From positions 358,043 through 422,042 of the forward strand of contig NC_035178.2 of assembly GCF_001659605.2 (NCBI RefSeq): a stretch of DNA of 64,000 bases. The letters are read 5' to 3'. Numbering within the stretch: the first letter of the stretch is position 1; the number at the start of each line of letters is the position of its first letter. The notes beneath the pieces were generated by a model. That model was not told where the DNA came from. It did no database searches and saw nothing but the letters and a program-made list of their open reading frames with translations. A program made the position numbers and the translations under genes. Shown here one piece after another: positions 21,271-32,645 of the stretch. The DNA comes from Manihot esculenta (taxonomy: Eukaryota; Streptophyta; Magnoliopsida; Malpighiales; Euphorbiaceae).

Positions 21271-22722
21271 TGTCTGAGACTATTGGATCATTCATCATTC
21301 ACTCACAACACCAAATAACGATGCAATGCAACATATTCGTGGATATTAATGCAATCAACCTATGGCATAATCATGATGCATGAGATATGCTAAAACATTC
21401 CATTGTGCAAGTAAAAGAGTTAAGTTTAGTTCCACTCACCTCTGTACTAACTCTGCAGGCTCTGAACACTCTGGAGCAGAACTCACTGCTGCTCTCTCTG
21501 GTTCCTCTGGTGTGTACCTATACAGATGGACTCAAATGAGGGACCAAACTAGCTTATGAACAACTCTATTTAACTCCCCAAAAATCCCTTTAAACTCACT
21601 CTAACATTCATGCAAAGCATGCAAAGGAAAGTTGGATAGGACACTTTCGGCGGCAGGTTCGGCGGCTGAAAGTCCTCTCCAGAGACGAAACTCAAGCACC
21701 TTCGGCGGCCGAACTTCCACTTTCGGCTGCCGAACCCTTTCGGGGGCAAGTTTCGGAGGCCAAAAGGCACTCTAGAGACGAAAGTCTCTAACCTTCGGTG
21801 GCACCTTCGGCGGTCGAACTTCCCTCCAGAGCCGCAAGTCCAAAAGCTCGGGGGCAAGCGTAGGCAGCTGAAACCACCTCCTCACACCTCCTCAGCGGTT
21901 CGGCGGCCGAATGTACCTTCGGCTGCCGAACCTTAGTTCATCAGCAGGGCAGAAACTTGCCCTGCCTCTCGCCCAATGCACAAAACTCACTCCACTTCAC
22001 ACACCTCAATCCTTCCACTTGCATACACTCATGTATATGCTCAAAGGGGTCAAAAACTAGCTAAAAACCCCAAACACACAACACAAACAACACAAAAACA
22101 AGCTCTAAGCACAAAATCATCAAAACCTCACACATACCCCTATTCATGCATCTCTCTCTATAAACCCCATAAAACCTTCAGAAAACATAAAAACAAGCTC
22201 AGGATCTTCACTTACCTTGTGAAAACAAGTAGATGAACGATCCTAACGTGGAGTTTTGGAGCAACTTCCCTTCAAACTCTCCAAACTTCACAACTTGGAG
22301 TTTTTAGCTTAAAACCTTCAAAAGATCATAAAAACTAATCAAATCTTTGCATGATTTAATGAAAACATGCAGAAATACTCACAAAGGGCAGAGTTTCACC
22401 TCAGCAAGTGAAAGAAACGGTGCTCTACCGCTTCAACCGACTGAGGGCCATTTATAGGTGGCTGGCCAGACCACCTTCGGCGGCCACACGTGAAATCGAA
22501 AGCCATGCATGTTCAGCGGCCGAACCTCAACTTCGGCGGCCGAACCTGGCTTTTCTGCCTTGGTTCATTTCACTCAAAAACTCATTTCCTTTATGCTTAA
22601 AACTTCATGAACATAGCAAAACATTGAAGCAAAACATAAATCTCACCCTTCTAGCGACTTCCAACACCTTGAACTCCACTGAAAAGTAGAATTCTGATGC
22701 CGGACTCTAGCCGGATATTACA

Positions 22723-23128
22723 ATTACAATTGAGGAGCGAGCTGAGGATGTGCAGTCTGCGGGGGCTGAGGTAGCCCCTACTTCTGAAGATGTTCCTCGG
22801 GGGGAAATCGAGGTCGCTCCAACCGAGGAAAGGGCTTTTGAGGGTGGAGGTGAGATCATCTTAGTAGGCGAGGGCGCCCTAGAAATTGAAGCCGAGGTCG
22901 TTCCTATTGGCGGGGGCACCTCTAAAGAGGGGGTCAAATGCAAATCTATTCTTGCGGTTTCTCGCCAAAAGAAGACCTCGACTGCCAGAGGTGTCGTTGC
23001 TAAGGAGACCGCTAACAAGCGGGCTCTTCCTTCAGATGCTCCTGCTGTAGCTCCTGCCCCTAAGAAGGCTCGTGCTTCCAAACAGCCGGCCCCATCTCTG
23101 CCCCCCTTGAGAAAGAGAAGGCTTCCGT
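22723..23128 (+). pseudogene. Reading frame X, copy 1: acidic repeat protein fragment
   Basis: Open from about 22729 to 23133 without a good ATG at its left edge. It encodes an acidic stretch with a loosely repeated motif (AEVAPTSEDVPRG, IEVAPTEERAFEGG, AEVVPIGGGTSKEG), then a basic Ala/Pro/Lys tail (KKARASKQPAPSLPPLRKRR). Both ends are cut by LTR insertions (type B on the left, type D at 23129), so it is an internal piece of a larger gene. The style resembles the middle part of plant gypsy-type transposon proteins; the family is unproven. Copy 2 at 45271-45676 differs by an Arg-to-Cys change near the end. Confidence 0.45.
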
Positions 23129-24892
23129 TGTAATACCCGGCGAGAGTCCGGCATCAGAATTCTACTTTCCGGTGGAATCTCAGATGTCAGAATCCTCTAG
23201 AAGGGTAAGCTTTATGTTTTTGTAAAGGATTTTAGTATGTTTCAATGTTTTAAGTCCAAAAGGAAATGAATTTGTGAAAGAAAAGAGCCAAGGAAGAAAG
23301 GCAAGGTTCGGCCGCCGAAGGTGAAAGTTTGGCAGCCGAACATGCATGAGTTTGGGTTTCACGTTAGGCCGCCGAAGGTGGTCTGGCAAGCCACCTATAA
23401 AAGGCCCTAGGTCGGTGAATGAATAAGATTTTCTTTCCATTCACAGACAGAGGTGAGATCATGATCTTCCTTGGGTGATTTTCATGTTTTCTTCAAATCT
23501 TGTAAAGTTTTGATGAGTTTTATGTTGTTTTGAAGCTTTGGAGCAAATTAACCAAAAGTTTTGCAGTTGGAGACTTTGAGGGAGAGTTTCTCCATATCTC
23601 CACGTTGGGATCGTTTATCTTCTTGTTTCTAAGAGGTAAGTGAAGATCCTGAACTTCGTTTGATGATTGATGCAAGTTTTATGGGTAGAGATGTATGTTT
23701 AGGTTTAGTTGAGGTTTTGGTTGATTTGTGGTCAAAGCAAGCTTATGTGTTTAGTTGTGTTGTTTTTTGGGGTTTTAAGTTAGTTTTGGACCCCTTTGTG
23801 CCTATACTTGAGTATATGCAGGTTATGGAATTGTTGGTTGCATGTTTGAGTGGCGTTTGGGTTGGTTTGCATGAAGCAGAACACGTTTCTGCCTTACTGG
23901 AGAATCCAGTTTCGGCCGCCGAAAGAAGGTTCGGCCGCCGAACATGCTAAGGAGGTGGTTTTGGCTGCCGAAGCTTGCCCAAGCTTGCCCCCGAAAGTTT
24001 GGACTTTCGGCTCTGGAGGAGGGTTTCGGCCGCCGAAGGTGCCGCCGAAGGTTAGGGACTTTCGTCTCTGGAGAGGACTTTCGGCAGCCGAAGTGCCACC
24101 GAAAGTGCTTGAGTTTCGTCTCTGGAAGGGACTTTCAGCCGCCGAACCTGCCGCCGAAAGTGCCCTATCCAGCCTTCTTTTGCATGTTTTTCTTGATTCT
24201 TTTAGGATGTTTTAGGGGGGTTTTGGGGAGTATTCTAGAGGTGTTCTTGAGTTAGTGTGATCCCTCATTTGAGTCCACCTGTGTAGGAACGGACCAGAGG
24301 AACCGAAGAGAGCAGCAGTGAGCACTGCTTCAGAGTCAGCTCAGAGTCAGCCAGAGGTGAGTGGAACTAAACTTCATGTTTTAAATTGAGAAATTAAATG
24401 CTTTGAGCATGTTCTATGCATCATGATATGTAATAGGTTGAGTGCACTAGAATACACTAATGTGACTCATTGCATTATTCTATGCTTGTACGGATCGAAC
24501 ATAGTTGTGGATTCACTAGCCCTCCGAGTAAAGTCCTGAGGAGCCCTGAGAGGGCCGGGCACAGAGCACCATAAGGTGCATAGAGAAGTCCTGAGTAGCT
24601 CCTTCGCGGGTCGGGCACAGACAGAGGGAATTTTGAATCTGTCCAACTGAGATGGGTGATTTACTTGTGATGTGATGCGATTTCCGATTGGTATATCTGT
24701 TTGTTTTAACGGTTAAGTCTGGTAGTTTTACAGAAACAGATGAAAAAGTTAGTAGTCGAGTCGGATCATGTATGGGATGTTTGGAGTTCAGGTTAGGCTT
24801 TCTACGGGTTCTGGCGGCCTTAAGCCGATTCGGATCCTAGCGCCGAGCAGTTTGGGCCGTTACAGAGAGGTACCGGTTTCCGGGCTGTTACA
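23129..24892 (+). mobile_element. Hybrid 5' LTR, type D start and type C end (1764 bp)
   Basis: The first 1550 bases match the LTR at 45677-47223 (TGTAATACCCGGCGAGAGTC start, palindrome clusters 23305-23375 and 23908-24160, TATA-like CCTATAAAAGG at 23394-23404, donor-like AAGAGGTAAG at 23631-23640). From 24679 the sequence instead matches 37650-37862 (GATTTCCGATTGGTATATCTG onward) and ends GGGCTGTTACA. About 330 bases with the acceptor-like site are missing compared with either parent. A primer site follows, so the hybrid serves as the 5' LTR of the element at 24893-27011. The preceding TCCGT (23124-23128) is the expected left target duplication of type D. Confidence 0.85.
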
Positions 24893-24894
24893 GA

Positions 24895-24906
24895 TGGTAT
24901 CAGAGC
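24895..24906 (+). other. Primer binding site, initiator Met tRNA type
   Basis: TGGTATCAGAGC two bases after the hybrid LTR end; it marks the start of the internal region. Confidence 0.9.
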
Positions 24907-25163
24907 ATAGGTTCCTCAAGAGTACGGTGTGTGATCAAGGATGAGAAATCCCACATCGGAAAGAGGTTGATTCAATCATAGAAAGGCAAGCACAATAAGT
25001 AAAATCATGTCCACTAGGTTGTTAAGTTTTGTTTTGCATGATGATGTGAAATGCCATGATGTATGCTATGCATGTATATGTTATATGTTCATGTGTCTTT
25101 CATATGAACTATATGTGTGCTAATGTTTGTCTATTTGTGTTTTGTGTTTTCAGAAGAGCTAAG

Positions 25164-25751
25164 ATGAGTGGTGTTAGTCCTCAGATTGATTCAGATCCGT
25201 CTGAAGGGTCTTTTGGTGAAAGCAGGGAAGGAATGGATCTAGGGAGAGTAGTCGGAGATAGGAAAGAGATGGAAGTGGATGTGCAGAAAAGGGAGGTAGG
25301 TTTACAGGTGAATATGGAGGAAGAGTCTTTAGCGGATAAGGATTCCAAGATTTCAGGTATAGGAGAGAATGATCCCTCTACGTGGAGTACAGCTACCTTA
25401 AAAGGAGTGAAATGGGGAAGCACTAGCAAGAAAAAGGTCAGAGGTCTTAGAAGGTCAAAGAAACAGGAGTGGGGTAGGACTAGGAAGGGCAGGTTGTGGA
25501 AGCGATGGAGACTAGCATGTGTGAGATGTGGAAGGCTGCATAAGGGAGTCTGTCTTGCAGGGACAACAGCTTGTTTTACGTGCGGACAGGAAGGGCACAT
25601 AGCACGTGAGTGTCCTACTGCGCCTTGGATGGCTCAGTCCCAGCGGACATTGTCAGGTAGAGCTAGTCAGCAGGAGGCAGCCACACCAGACTCAGTGGTT
25701 CCAGGTATGTTCACTTTTGATGTGATTGTTTTGTGGATTTTAGTAGAGTAG
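25164..25751 (+). pseudogene. Shortened Tekay-like gag lacking the core domain
   Basis: The start ATG at 25164 follows an acceptor-like TTTTCAG (ending 25153), as in the other gag genes. The N-terminus is charged (MSGVSPQIDSDPSEGSFGES). The Tyr/Pro-rich zone and the YLKLDAP-type gag core are missing, and the frame passes quickly to a basic stretch (SKKKVRGLRRSKKQEWG) and the paired zinc knuckles (CVRCGRLHKGVC and [14 protein letters not shown]). It then drifts into unrelated sequence and stops at 25749. The missing core implies an internal deletion. Confidence 0.75.
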
Positions 25752-26997
25752 TGGTTGCTGTGAGAGTAGCCGAGGATGTCAGAGTAAGTGAGATAGCTTC
25801 AAGTAAGAGGAAGTGCAGAAAGAGAGGAGAGCCGGTCTGGGAAGAGGTGGTAGTTGAGGCAGAGAAAAGGGTCAGTCTTTTCTTCAGTCAATTCCCGAGG
25901 GAAGTTCCGTTAGCCTTAGCTTGGATCTTCACCCTGATTTCATAGGAGGCTAACACATCAACACAGTGACGTCAGATAAGTTCATTTGGAAGTGTTTGGA
26001 TGTGTATGCTATTTGTTTTGGACCCTAGTGTTTCGCTTTCCTTGTTGTTTGTGAGCCGTTGATAGGATGGGTTTGATGACTTCTGGGCTTAGCGAGTTTG
26101 CTTTGGGTTGGTAGACCCGAGTGTGATCCATCTGTGGCAGAGTCAGTCTGTCGGTTCAGTTCAGTATATGTTGAGAGTAGTGGATGCAATCCAGCTGACC
26201 TTATGGTTCTAGAGTTGACTGGTGATGTCATTCTAGGGCGGATTGGCTAGCTACTCATGGTACTACCTGTGTCTGCAGAGACAAGGTAGGAGAGTTCAGC
26301 GTTTAGAAGCTAGGATGGATCAGAGTGAGTCCTTAGAGAGGACAGAGTATAGGTGCCTAGAAGTTCGTGTCAGCCCCTCAGGCTCATCGTTTTTCTGGAA
26401 AGGTTGTTGGAGGGTTTTAGCTCTTGTGAGCAAGTTTAGTAGTCAGGGCAGGGAATCAGCCTCAGTGCCTGTTGCTAGTGAGTACTAGATGTTTCCCAGG
26501 CGAGCTGTCAGGTTTACCATCTGTCAGGGAGTCAGAGTATGGGATAGGAGTGGTGTCTGGATGCGGAACCATTTCTTTCCTTCCCCTACAGGATGGCACC
26601 TGCAGAGAAAGAGAGAGAGAGTAAGGGTAGTACAGAGGCTTGGTAGCTAAGGATTTTATCTGACTTAGTACCTCACCCTGGAATGTTCCAGAGTTGTTGT
26701 GGGAAACGACGGATGATCCTTGAGACTGTTATCGTACTATAAGTGGTGACTAGGTATTCCTAGTTAGGATTGATCTTTTAGAGCTGATTATGGTTTTCCT
26801 AAGATCAAAGATTTGAGTATCACCTGATGAGAGTTAGAATGTGAAAATTAGAAGAGAGAGAAGTGAAGAAAAGATAATGAGAAAAAGGATAAGGATCAGA
26901 GTGCGCAGCGGAAGTTATGGAATTCAGACATAGGCTAAGGTCTTGCTTGTTTGTTTCTTTGTTTGTTTTGTTTTTACATTCGAGGACGAATGTTTTT
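25752..26997 (+). pseudogene. Decayed protease and RT remnant
   Basis: Fragments of protease can be followed in changing frames (WVDPSVIHLWQ-like for [13 protein letters not shown], then VILGRIG-like for VILGMDW near 26225-26250, then [12 protein letters not shown] remnants near 26370). The linker tail with a YRMAP codon run is near 26590 and a STSPW-like remnant near 26675. The rest of RT, RNase H and integrase are absent before the polypurine tract. It has many small indels, unlike the other copies, so this is an older or non-autonomous element. Confidence 0.65.
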
Positions 26998-27011
26998 AAA
27001 GGAGGGAAGAT
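26998..27011 (+). other. Polypurine tract before the type C 3' LTR
   Basis: AAAGGAGGGAAGAT directly before TGTAATACCC, preceded by the conserved CATTCGAGGACGAATG inverted repeat (26979-26994). Confidence 0.8.
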
Positions 27012-27813
27012 TGTAATACCCGGCTAGATCAGGCATCGGAATTCTTACCGTCCGGTGGGCTTTGAGGATGTTGAACCTGTCTAGAAGGGTAAGAGAATAG
27101 TTGTCTAACATGTTTTTACGGTTTTAAAGGTTTTGAATGAGTTTTGGCTTGAGTTTTGAAGAGAACGGACTGTGGGGACTTTTGCCATGTTCGGCCGCCG
27201 AAGGTAATGTTCGGCCGCCGAAAGTGCTATAGATTCGGCTTTCGAAGGTCATGTTCGGCCCCCGAACGTTGCATGGTTTTGCATGCAGGTTTGGCTGCCG
27301 AAGGTGAGTCGGCCAGCCCTCTATATCAGCGCCTCCAGTCGGTGAAATGGATAGATTTCACTTTCCTTTCACTTCCTGAGGTGAGGCCACGTCTCCATGA
27401 GTCACTTGCTTGGTTTTGTCAAAGGTTGTAAAGGTTGAAAGAGTTGTTTTGTGGTTTTGAAGGGTTAAAGGCAAAAAGAGAAGTGGTGAAGGTTGGAGAA
27501 GGTGTAGGTCATATCTTTCAGGTCAGATCGTTCAGCTTCTTGTTATCAAGAGGTAAGTGAAGCTTCTGAGTTTCTGTTGAGGATTTATAGAGGTTTTCTT
27601 GAGGTTATGGGTAGAAATGCATATGTAGGGTTGAAGTATGTTTTTTGGTGTTTTGATGATGAAAGTATGTTTATGTGTTATGCTTGTTCTTTGTGTTGGG
27701 GTTTATAGGTAGGTTGGGACCCCTTTGAACATATACTGGAGTATATGTGCGTTGAGGAGGTGAAGTATGCATGGTTAGAGAGGTGGAAGAATGGAGGAGC
27801 TAGGTTGCGGGTG
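27012..27813 (+). mobile_element. Type C 3' LTR, left part (802 bp)
   Basis: Starts TGTAATACCCGGCTAGATCAGG. Palindrome cluster about 27187-27306, TATA-like CTATATCAG near 27321, donor-like AAGAGGTAAG at 27548-27557. It stops without an LTR end at 27813, where minus-strand pol begins. The sequence fits directly onto 36373-37862 (GAGTTCTTGAAGAACTCAGG onward); the two parts together give about 2.29 kb, a normal LTR length. So 27814-36372 is a block inserted in this LTR. Confidence 0.8.
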
Positions 27814-30800
27814 ATACGACACATTTTCGATCCTCTACAACACCTCAAAGGGTCCAATGTACCGTGGAGCCAATTTACCTTTCTTTCCAAAACGAACCAC
27901 TCCTTTCATTGGAGACACTTTTAGCAATACCCAATTACCCTCTTGAAACTCTAACTGCTTTCTGCGAACGTCTGCATAACTTTTCTGTCTACTCTGAGCT
28001 GTTCTGATTCTCTCTCTGATCATGGGCACCATTCTACTGGTAATGTCTACTAACTCTGGCCCTGCAAGAGCCTTCTCTCCTACCTCTTCCCAGCAAACAG
28101 GGGATCTGCACTTCCTCCCATACAAAGCTTCATAAGGAGCCATCCCGATGCTCGCATGATGGCTGTTATTGTAGGCAAACTCCACCAAAGGTAGATGCTG
28201 CCTCCAAGAACCGCCAAAGTCTAACACACATAGTCGAAGCATATCCTCTATGGTCTGGATGGTCCTTTCTGACTGTCCATCAGTCTGTGGGTGGAAAGCA
28301 GTACTAAAATCCAATCTCGTGCCCATCGCACTTTGCAGACTCCGCCAAAAGCGGGAGGTAAACTGAGGTCCTCTGTCTGAAACTATAGACACTGGAACTC
28401 CATGTAATCTCACTATCTCATCCAGATAGACCTGTGCCAACTTATCCACAGAATAGTTACTCCGTACTGGAAGAAAATGAGCAGATTTCGTAAGTCTGTC
28501 CACAATCACCCATATCGAGTCTATCCTGTTGGACGCTACTGGTAAACCCACTACAAAATCCATGGCTATGTTCTCCCATTTCCACTCTGGAATCGGTAAT
28601 GGGTTAAGCATTCCGGCTGGTTTCTGATGCTCTAATTTCACCCTCTGACAAACCTCACAAGCTGTCACGAACTGCGCCACTTCTTTCTTCATGGCTGGCC
28701 ACCAATAGACCCTTTTCAGAGCCTGATACATCTTGGTGGCTCCTGGGTGAACACTATACCTCGCATTATGAGCTTCCCTCATAATGTCTTCCTTCACACT
28801 GCCCCTATCTGGTACACAAAGTCGACTCCCATAGCGAAGGATCCCTTTGCTGTCAAATCTGAACTCTACACTATTGCCTGACTGAACAGTCCTGGCAATT
28901 TTCATCAACTCAGGGTCCTCATGCTGTCTCTGAGCTATCTGCTCCAGAAACACAGGTGTCACTCTCATCTGTGCTATCAACACACCTGTACCAGACAACG
29001 CTAACTGTAATCCCTCGTCAAAGAGCTTATAAAGCTCCATCACAACTGGTCTCCGCTCTGCTGCTATATGGGATAAACTGCCTAGTGACTTCCGGCTTAG
29101 GGCGTCTGCGACAACATTTGCCTTACCCGGATGATACTGGATTTTACAATCATAATCACTGAGCAATTCAACCCACCTTCTCTGCCGCAAATTCAGCTCT
29201 CTCTGACTTAAGATGTACTGTAAACTCTTATGATCGGTGAAGATCTCGCATTTCACCCCATAGAGGTAATGCCGCCACATCTTAAGTGCAAAGATAACTG
29301 CTGCCATCTCTAGGTCATGGGTAGGGTAATTCAACTCGTGCTTCTTCAACTGTCTAGAAGCATAAGCTATTACTCTATCACTCTGCATCAATACACAACC
29401 CAATCCCACTCGAGATGCATCACAGAACACTGTGAACTCTTCATTACTGACAGGCAGAGCTAACACTGGTGCTGTTGTCAATCTCCTCTTGAGCTCCTCA
29501 AAGCTCTCTTCACACTGGTCTGACCAGATAAACTTCTGGTTCTTCTGAGTCAATTTGGTCATAGGAGCTGCTATCTTTGAGAAGTTCTGAACGAACCTCC
29601 TGTAGTAACCTGCCAGTCCCAGAAAGCTTTTAATCTCAGTCACTGTCGTGGGTCTGGGCCAGTTAGCTACAGCCTCTATCTTCTTGGGGTCTACCTCAAT
29701 ACCCTCTGCTGATACCACATGTCCCAAAAAGGCAATGCTCCGTAACCAAAACTCACACTTCGAGAACTTGGCATATAAACCATGCTCTCGCAGTGTCTGC
29801 AGAACAATCCTCAGATGCTGGGCATGCTCCTCTGCATTTCTGGAATACACTAAGATATCATCGATAAACACAATGACAAAGTGATCCAGAAACTCACTGA
29901 ATACCCTGTTCATGAGATCCATAAATGCTGCAGGGGCGTTAGTCAACCCAAACAGCATCACTAAGAACTCATAATGCCCATATCTGGTTCGGAAAGCTGT
30001 CTTAGGCACATCTGCCTCTCTGACTCTCAACTGATGATACCCAGATCTCAGATCTATTTTTGAGAAACAACCTGCTCCAGCTAGCTGGTCAAATAGATCA
30101 TCAATCCGAGGTAAGGGATACCTATTCTTGATAGTGACCTTGTTCAACTGTCTGTAGTCGATACAAAGTCTGAGGGATCCATCCTTCTTTCTGACAAAGA
30201 GCACTGGAGCACCCCAAGGTGAGGTACTAGGGCGGATGAAACCCTTATCTACCAAGTCCTGCAACTGTTCTTTCAACTCTGTTAACTCAGCTGGCGCCAT
30301 CCTGTAGGGAGGAATAGAGATAGGTCTGGTACCTGGCAGTAATTCAATTTCAAACCCTATCTCCCTATCAGGTGGTAGTCCTGGCAAATCGTCTGGGAAC
30401 ACATCGAGAAACTCTCGGACTACTGGTACTGTGGCTGGTTCCCTCACTTGACTGTCTAGCTTTCTCACATGAGCTAGAAACCCCTGACAACCCCTCCTAA
30501 GCAAACGACGAGCCTGAAGGGCTGAAATCAGACCTCTGGGTGTACCTCTCCTGTCTCCTCTGAAGACACACTCTGACCCATCCTGGTCTCTGAGACTCAC
30601 TAGCTTCTCTCGACAGTCCAACGTAGCACTATATGTAGATAACCAATCCATCCCTAGAATGACATCAAAATCCGTCAAATCTAGAACCACAAGGTCAGCT
30701 GGAAGGTATCTACCTTCGATAAACACTGGACTGAAACGACAGACTGACACTGCCACTGATGGGTCACATCTAGGTCCACTGACCCAGAGAGGATACTCTA

Positions 30801-31386
30801 ACTCAGAACTGATCAAACCCAATCGCTCTATGGCTCTCGAAGCAATAAAGGAATGAGAAGCACCGGGGTCCATCAAAGCATACACATCTGAACACCCAAT
30901 GATGAAATTACCTGACACCACTGTGTTCGACGTGTTAGCCTCCTCCTGTGTCACTGTGAAAATCCGTGCTGGGGCTACCGGATTTCCACCTCGGGAACCT
31001 GCTGCTGAAGTAGAGGCTGCCCCTCTCCCTCTACCTCTGCCACTACTCTGAGGCATGACTGGAGCTGCTGGCCATACAACTGGCTGTACCACACTGCCTG
31101 AACTCATCTGCTGGGATGGTGCAAAAGTCATCTGCGGACAATCCCGAGCAATATGCCCTTCCTGTCCACATCGAAAACAAGCTGTAGATCCCAACCGACA
31201 AACTCCGCCATGTGGTTTTCCGCATCTTCTGCAGACTGGAGCTGTGCCAGAGCTTGAGCCACTACCTATTCCCAGACCTGACTTCACTTTACTCCAGAAC
31301 TTACTCTTTGTTCCTTTTGCTCTATCCCATCGTTTACTGCCTGGCGTGGGGGCTTTAGAACCCGAAGCCTGTGCCTTTGACTGATT
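27814..31386 (-). pseudogene. E3 Tekay-like zinc knuckle-protease-RT-RNase H-integrase
   Basis: One frame on the minus strand, with 1150 codons open from 31287 to 27835. Counted from the Met at 31287: zinc knuckles 19-50, protease MDPGAS 139-144, RT with [10 protein letters not shown] near 375 and FIDD 474-477, RNase H CDAS near 623, DLEMAA near 658 and TDHKSL near 685. Integrase has D910, D971 and E1007 (the D-X35-E spacing) and the HHCC finger before it. The conserved MPFGLTN motif reads MLFGLTN, so one RT residue is altered. A TAG at 27835 (CAG in E2) ends the frame, and soon after the sequence breaks into LTR C at 27813, so the integrase tail and chromodomain are lost. Confidence 0.9.
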
Positions 31387-32424
31387 CTAAATCTTGGCAC
31401 TAGCTTCCATTTTCCTGGCTGCGTCCACTATCGTGTGGAAACTCTCCTTTTCTGCTGGAAGAATCAAGGAAGCATACCTGGGATGCAGTCTCATAGTATA
31501 TCTCCTTGCTTTCTTCTGATCAGTATCATAGGCTTGACCCACGTATTGAAGCAGATCCAGGAACTTATCTGTGAATTCATCAACACTCATCTCATCTGTC
31601 TGTCTCAACTGTTCAAATTCAATTACTTTCATCTCCCTCGAACTGTCAGGAAAAGCCCACCCTGCAAACTCATTGGCGAACTCTCCCCATGACATGCTGT
31701 CCATTCTAGGCTCCACATAATTCTTAAACCATTCTCTGGCTTTCTTGCATTTTAATGTGAAACCTGCCATCTCAATGGCTCTCCTATCATCTGCTCCCAA
31801 TTCACTGGTTATCATCCTAACTGCTCTGAGGTAATCAAATGGATCATCTCCCGTGTTGTATTTAGGAGCATCCAATTTCAAGTACTCCGTCATTTGGACT
31901 TTACCTCCAGATGAGCTAGGTTCATGTCTGTCAACAACAGGGGCTACTGGTTCTGGTGGTAGTACTGGTTCATTTGGCTCTAGGTGTGCTGTACTTGGAT
32001 GGGTAGGGGAAGAGGGATACATAGGATATGGTGGATAGTAAGGATAAGGCATATACGGCATATAAGGAGGATATGGCACAAAACTCGAGTACTCCGACAT
32101 ACCTCCCATCGGATACTCTGGATAGCCAAAACCTGAGGTCTGAGCACCTCCCTGCGACTCTCCCATACCTTCCTCAAAACTGCCTATACCCATGCTGTCA
32201 TCTCTAGACTGATCAATCTCCATAGCTTCCCTCCTTTCCTCTGATCTTCCTCCCCTAGCTGTTCCTCTTCTGCTCTCGTCGACAGACCTTCTAGGGTCTA
32301 TTGACGTACCTTCCCTGCTAGATCTCTGAGACCTTGCCCTTGGCAATGCAGGAGGACGAGCAGCTGGTCTCTCATTCTCTGGTGGGACTCCAGTCAATCG
32401 AGTTGATCGACGAGTTCCTCGCAT
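31387..32424 (-). CDS. E3 Tekay-like gag
   Basis: Starts MRGTRRSTRL at 32424, eight bases after a splice-acceptor-like TTTCCAG on the minus strand. It has a charged N-terminus, a Tyr/Pro-rich zone (MPYPYYPPYPMYP), a gag core with YLKLDAPKYNTGDDPFDYLR and AREWFKNYVEPR, and ends at TAG 31387 just before the zinc knuckles, where E2 has CAG. It is in frame with the downstream pol, so a single stop separates gag from the knuckles and pol. An upstream in-frame ATG at 32484 exists but lies before the acceptor-like site. Confidence 0.85.
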   Translation of the reverse strand: MRGTRRSTRLTGVPPENERPAARPPALPRARSQRSSREGTSIDPRRSVDESRRGTARGGRSEERREAMEIDQSRDDSMGIGSFEEGMGESQGGAQTSGFGYPEYPMGGMSEYSSFVPYPPYMPYMPYPYYPPYPMYPSSPTHPSTAHLEPNEPVLPPEPVAPVVDRHEPSSSGGKVQMTEYLKLDAPKYNTGDDPFDYLRAVRMITSELGADDRRAIEMAGFTLKCKKAREWFKNYVEPRMDSMSWGEFANEFAGWAFPDSSREMKVIEFEQLRQTDEMSVDEFTDKFLDLLQYVGQAYDTDQKKARRYTMRLHPRYASLILPAEKESFHTIVDAARKMEASAKI

Positions 32425-32630
32425 CTTTACTCTGGAAACACAACATATAACATACCACTTTAGCACATAAACATCACATATCAATCATACACATATAACA
32501 CTCATGGCATATCATAGCAGATAGGACTCAAGACCCTATCCTAGTGGACATGATTTCCTATGGTGCTTGACCACTTCTAACCTGTCTGAGCCCAACACTG
32601 TCTCTATAGGTCCGATCATGTGAACCTAGG

Positions 32631-32642
32631 GCTCTGATACCA
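32631..32642 (-). other. Primer binding site of E3
   Basis: The minus strand reads TGGTATCAGAGC, three bases from the LTR end at 32646. Confidence 0.9.
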
Positions 32643-32645
32643 ATC

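Larger units (their letters stand above)
18518..22722 (-). mobile_element. Solo LTR (type B) with ATTAC target duplication, interrupted
   Basis: Ends are TGTAACGACCCC at 18518 and GGATATTACA at 22722. ATTAC occurs at 18513-18517 and 22723-22727. An insert at 18598-20506 with its own CCTGC duplication splits it; the LTR itself is about 2.29 kb. Palindrome clusters lie at about 21640-21945 and 22473-22550. The part from 20512 onward is almost identical to the E2 5' LTR (43067-45270), and both are followed by the same ATTACAATTGAGG flank. So this is the solo-LTR form of the same insertion that E2 represents. Confidence 0.9.
20507..24678 (+). repeat. Large direct duplication, copy 1
   Basis: About 4.17 kb almost identical to 43062-47223. 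It covers the right part of a type B LTR, reading frame X and the first 1550 bases of LTR type D. Differences I can see are isolated substitutions (for example CCACACGTG versus CCACAAGTG) and one unit of a heptamer repeat. The two copies part inside an LTR at 24678/24679. Confidence 0.9.

Noticed and set aside
22707..23081. Minus-strand frame opposite reading frame X
   Set aside because: It depends on the codon bias of the plus-strand frame; the plus strand has the clearer acidic and basic protein pattern.
23129..27813. Treating the LTRs at 23129 and 27012 as a matched pair from one insertion
   Set aside because: Their starts differ strongly (GGCGAGAGTCCGG versus GGCTAGATCAGG), while the 23129 LTR matches 45677 almost exactly; the left LTR is a hybrid, so its divergence cannot date the element.
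28956..29884. Plus-strand frames opposite E3 and E2 pol (also near 39268 and 39960)
   Set aside because: Antisense shadows: they repeat wherever the same pol region occurs and lie opposite conserved protein motifs.
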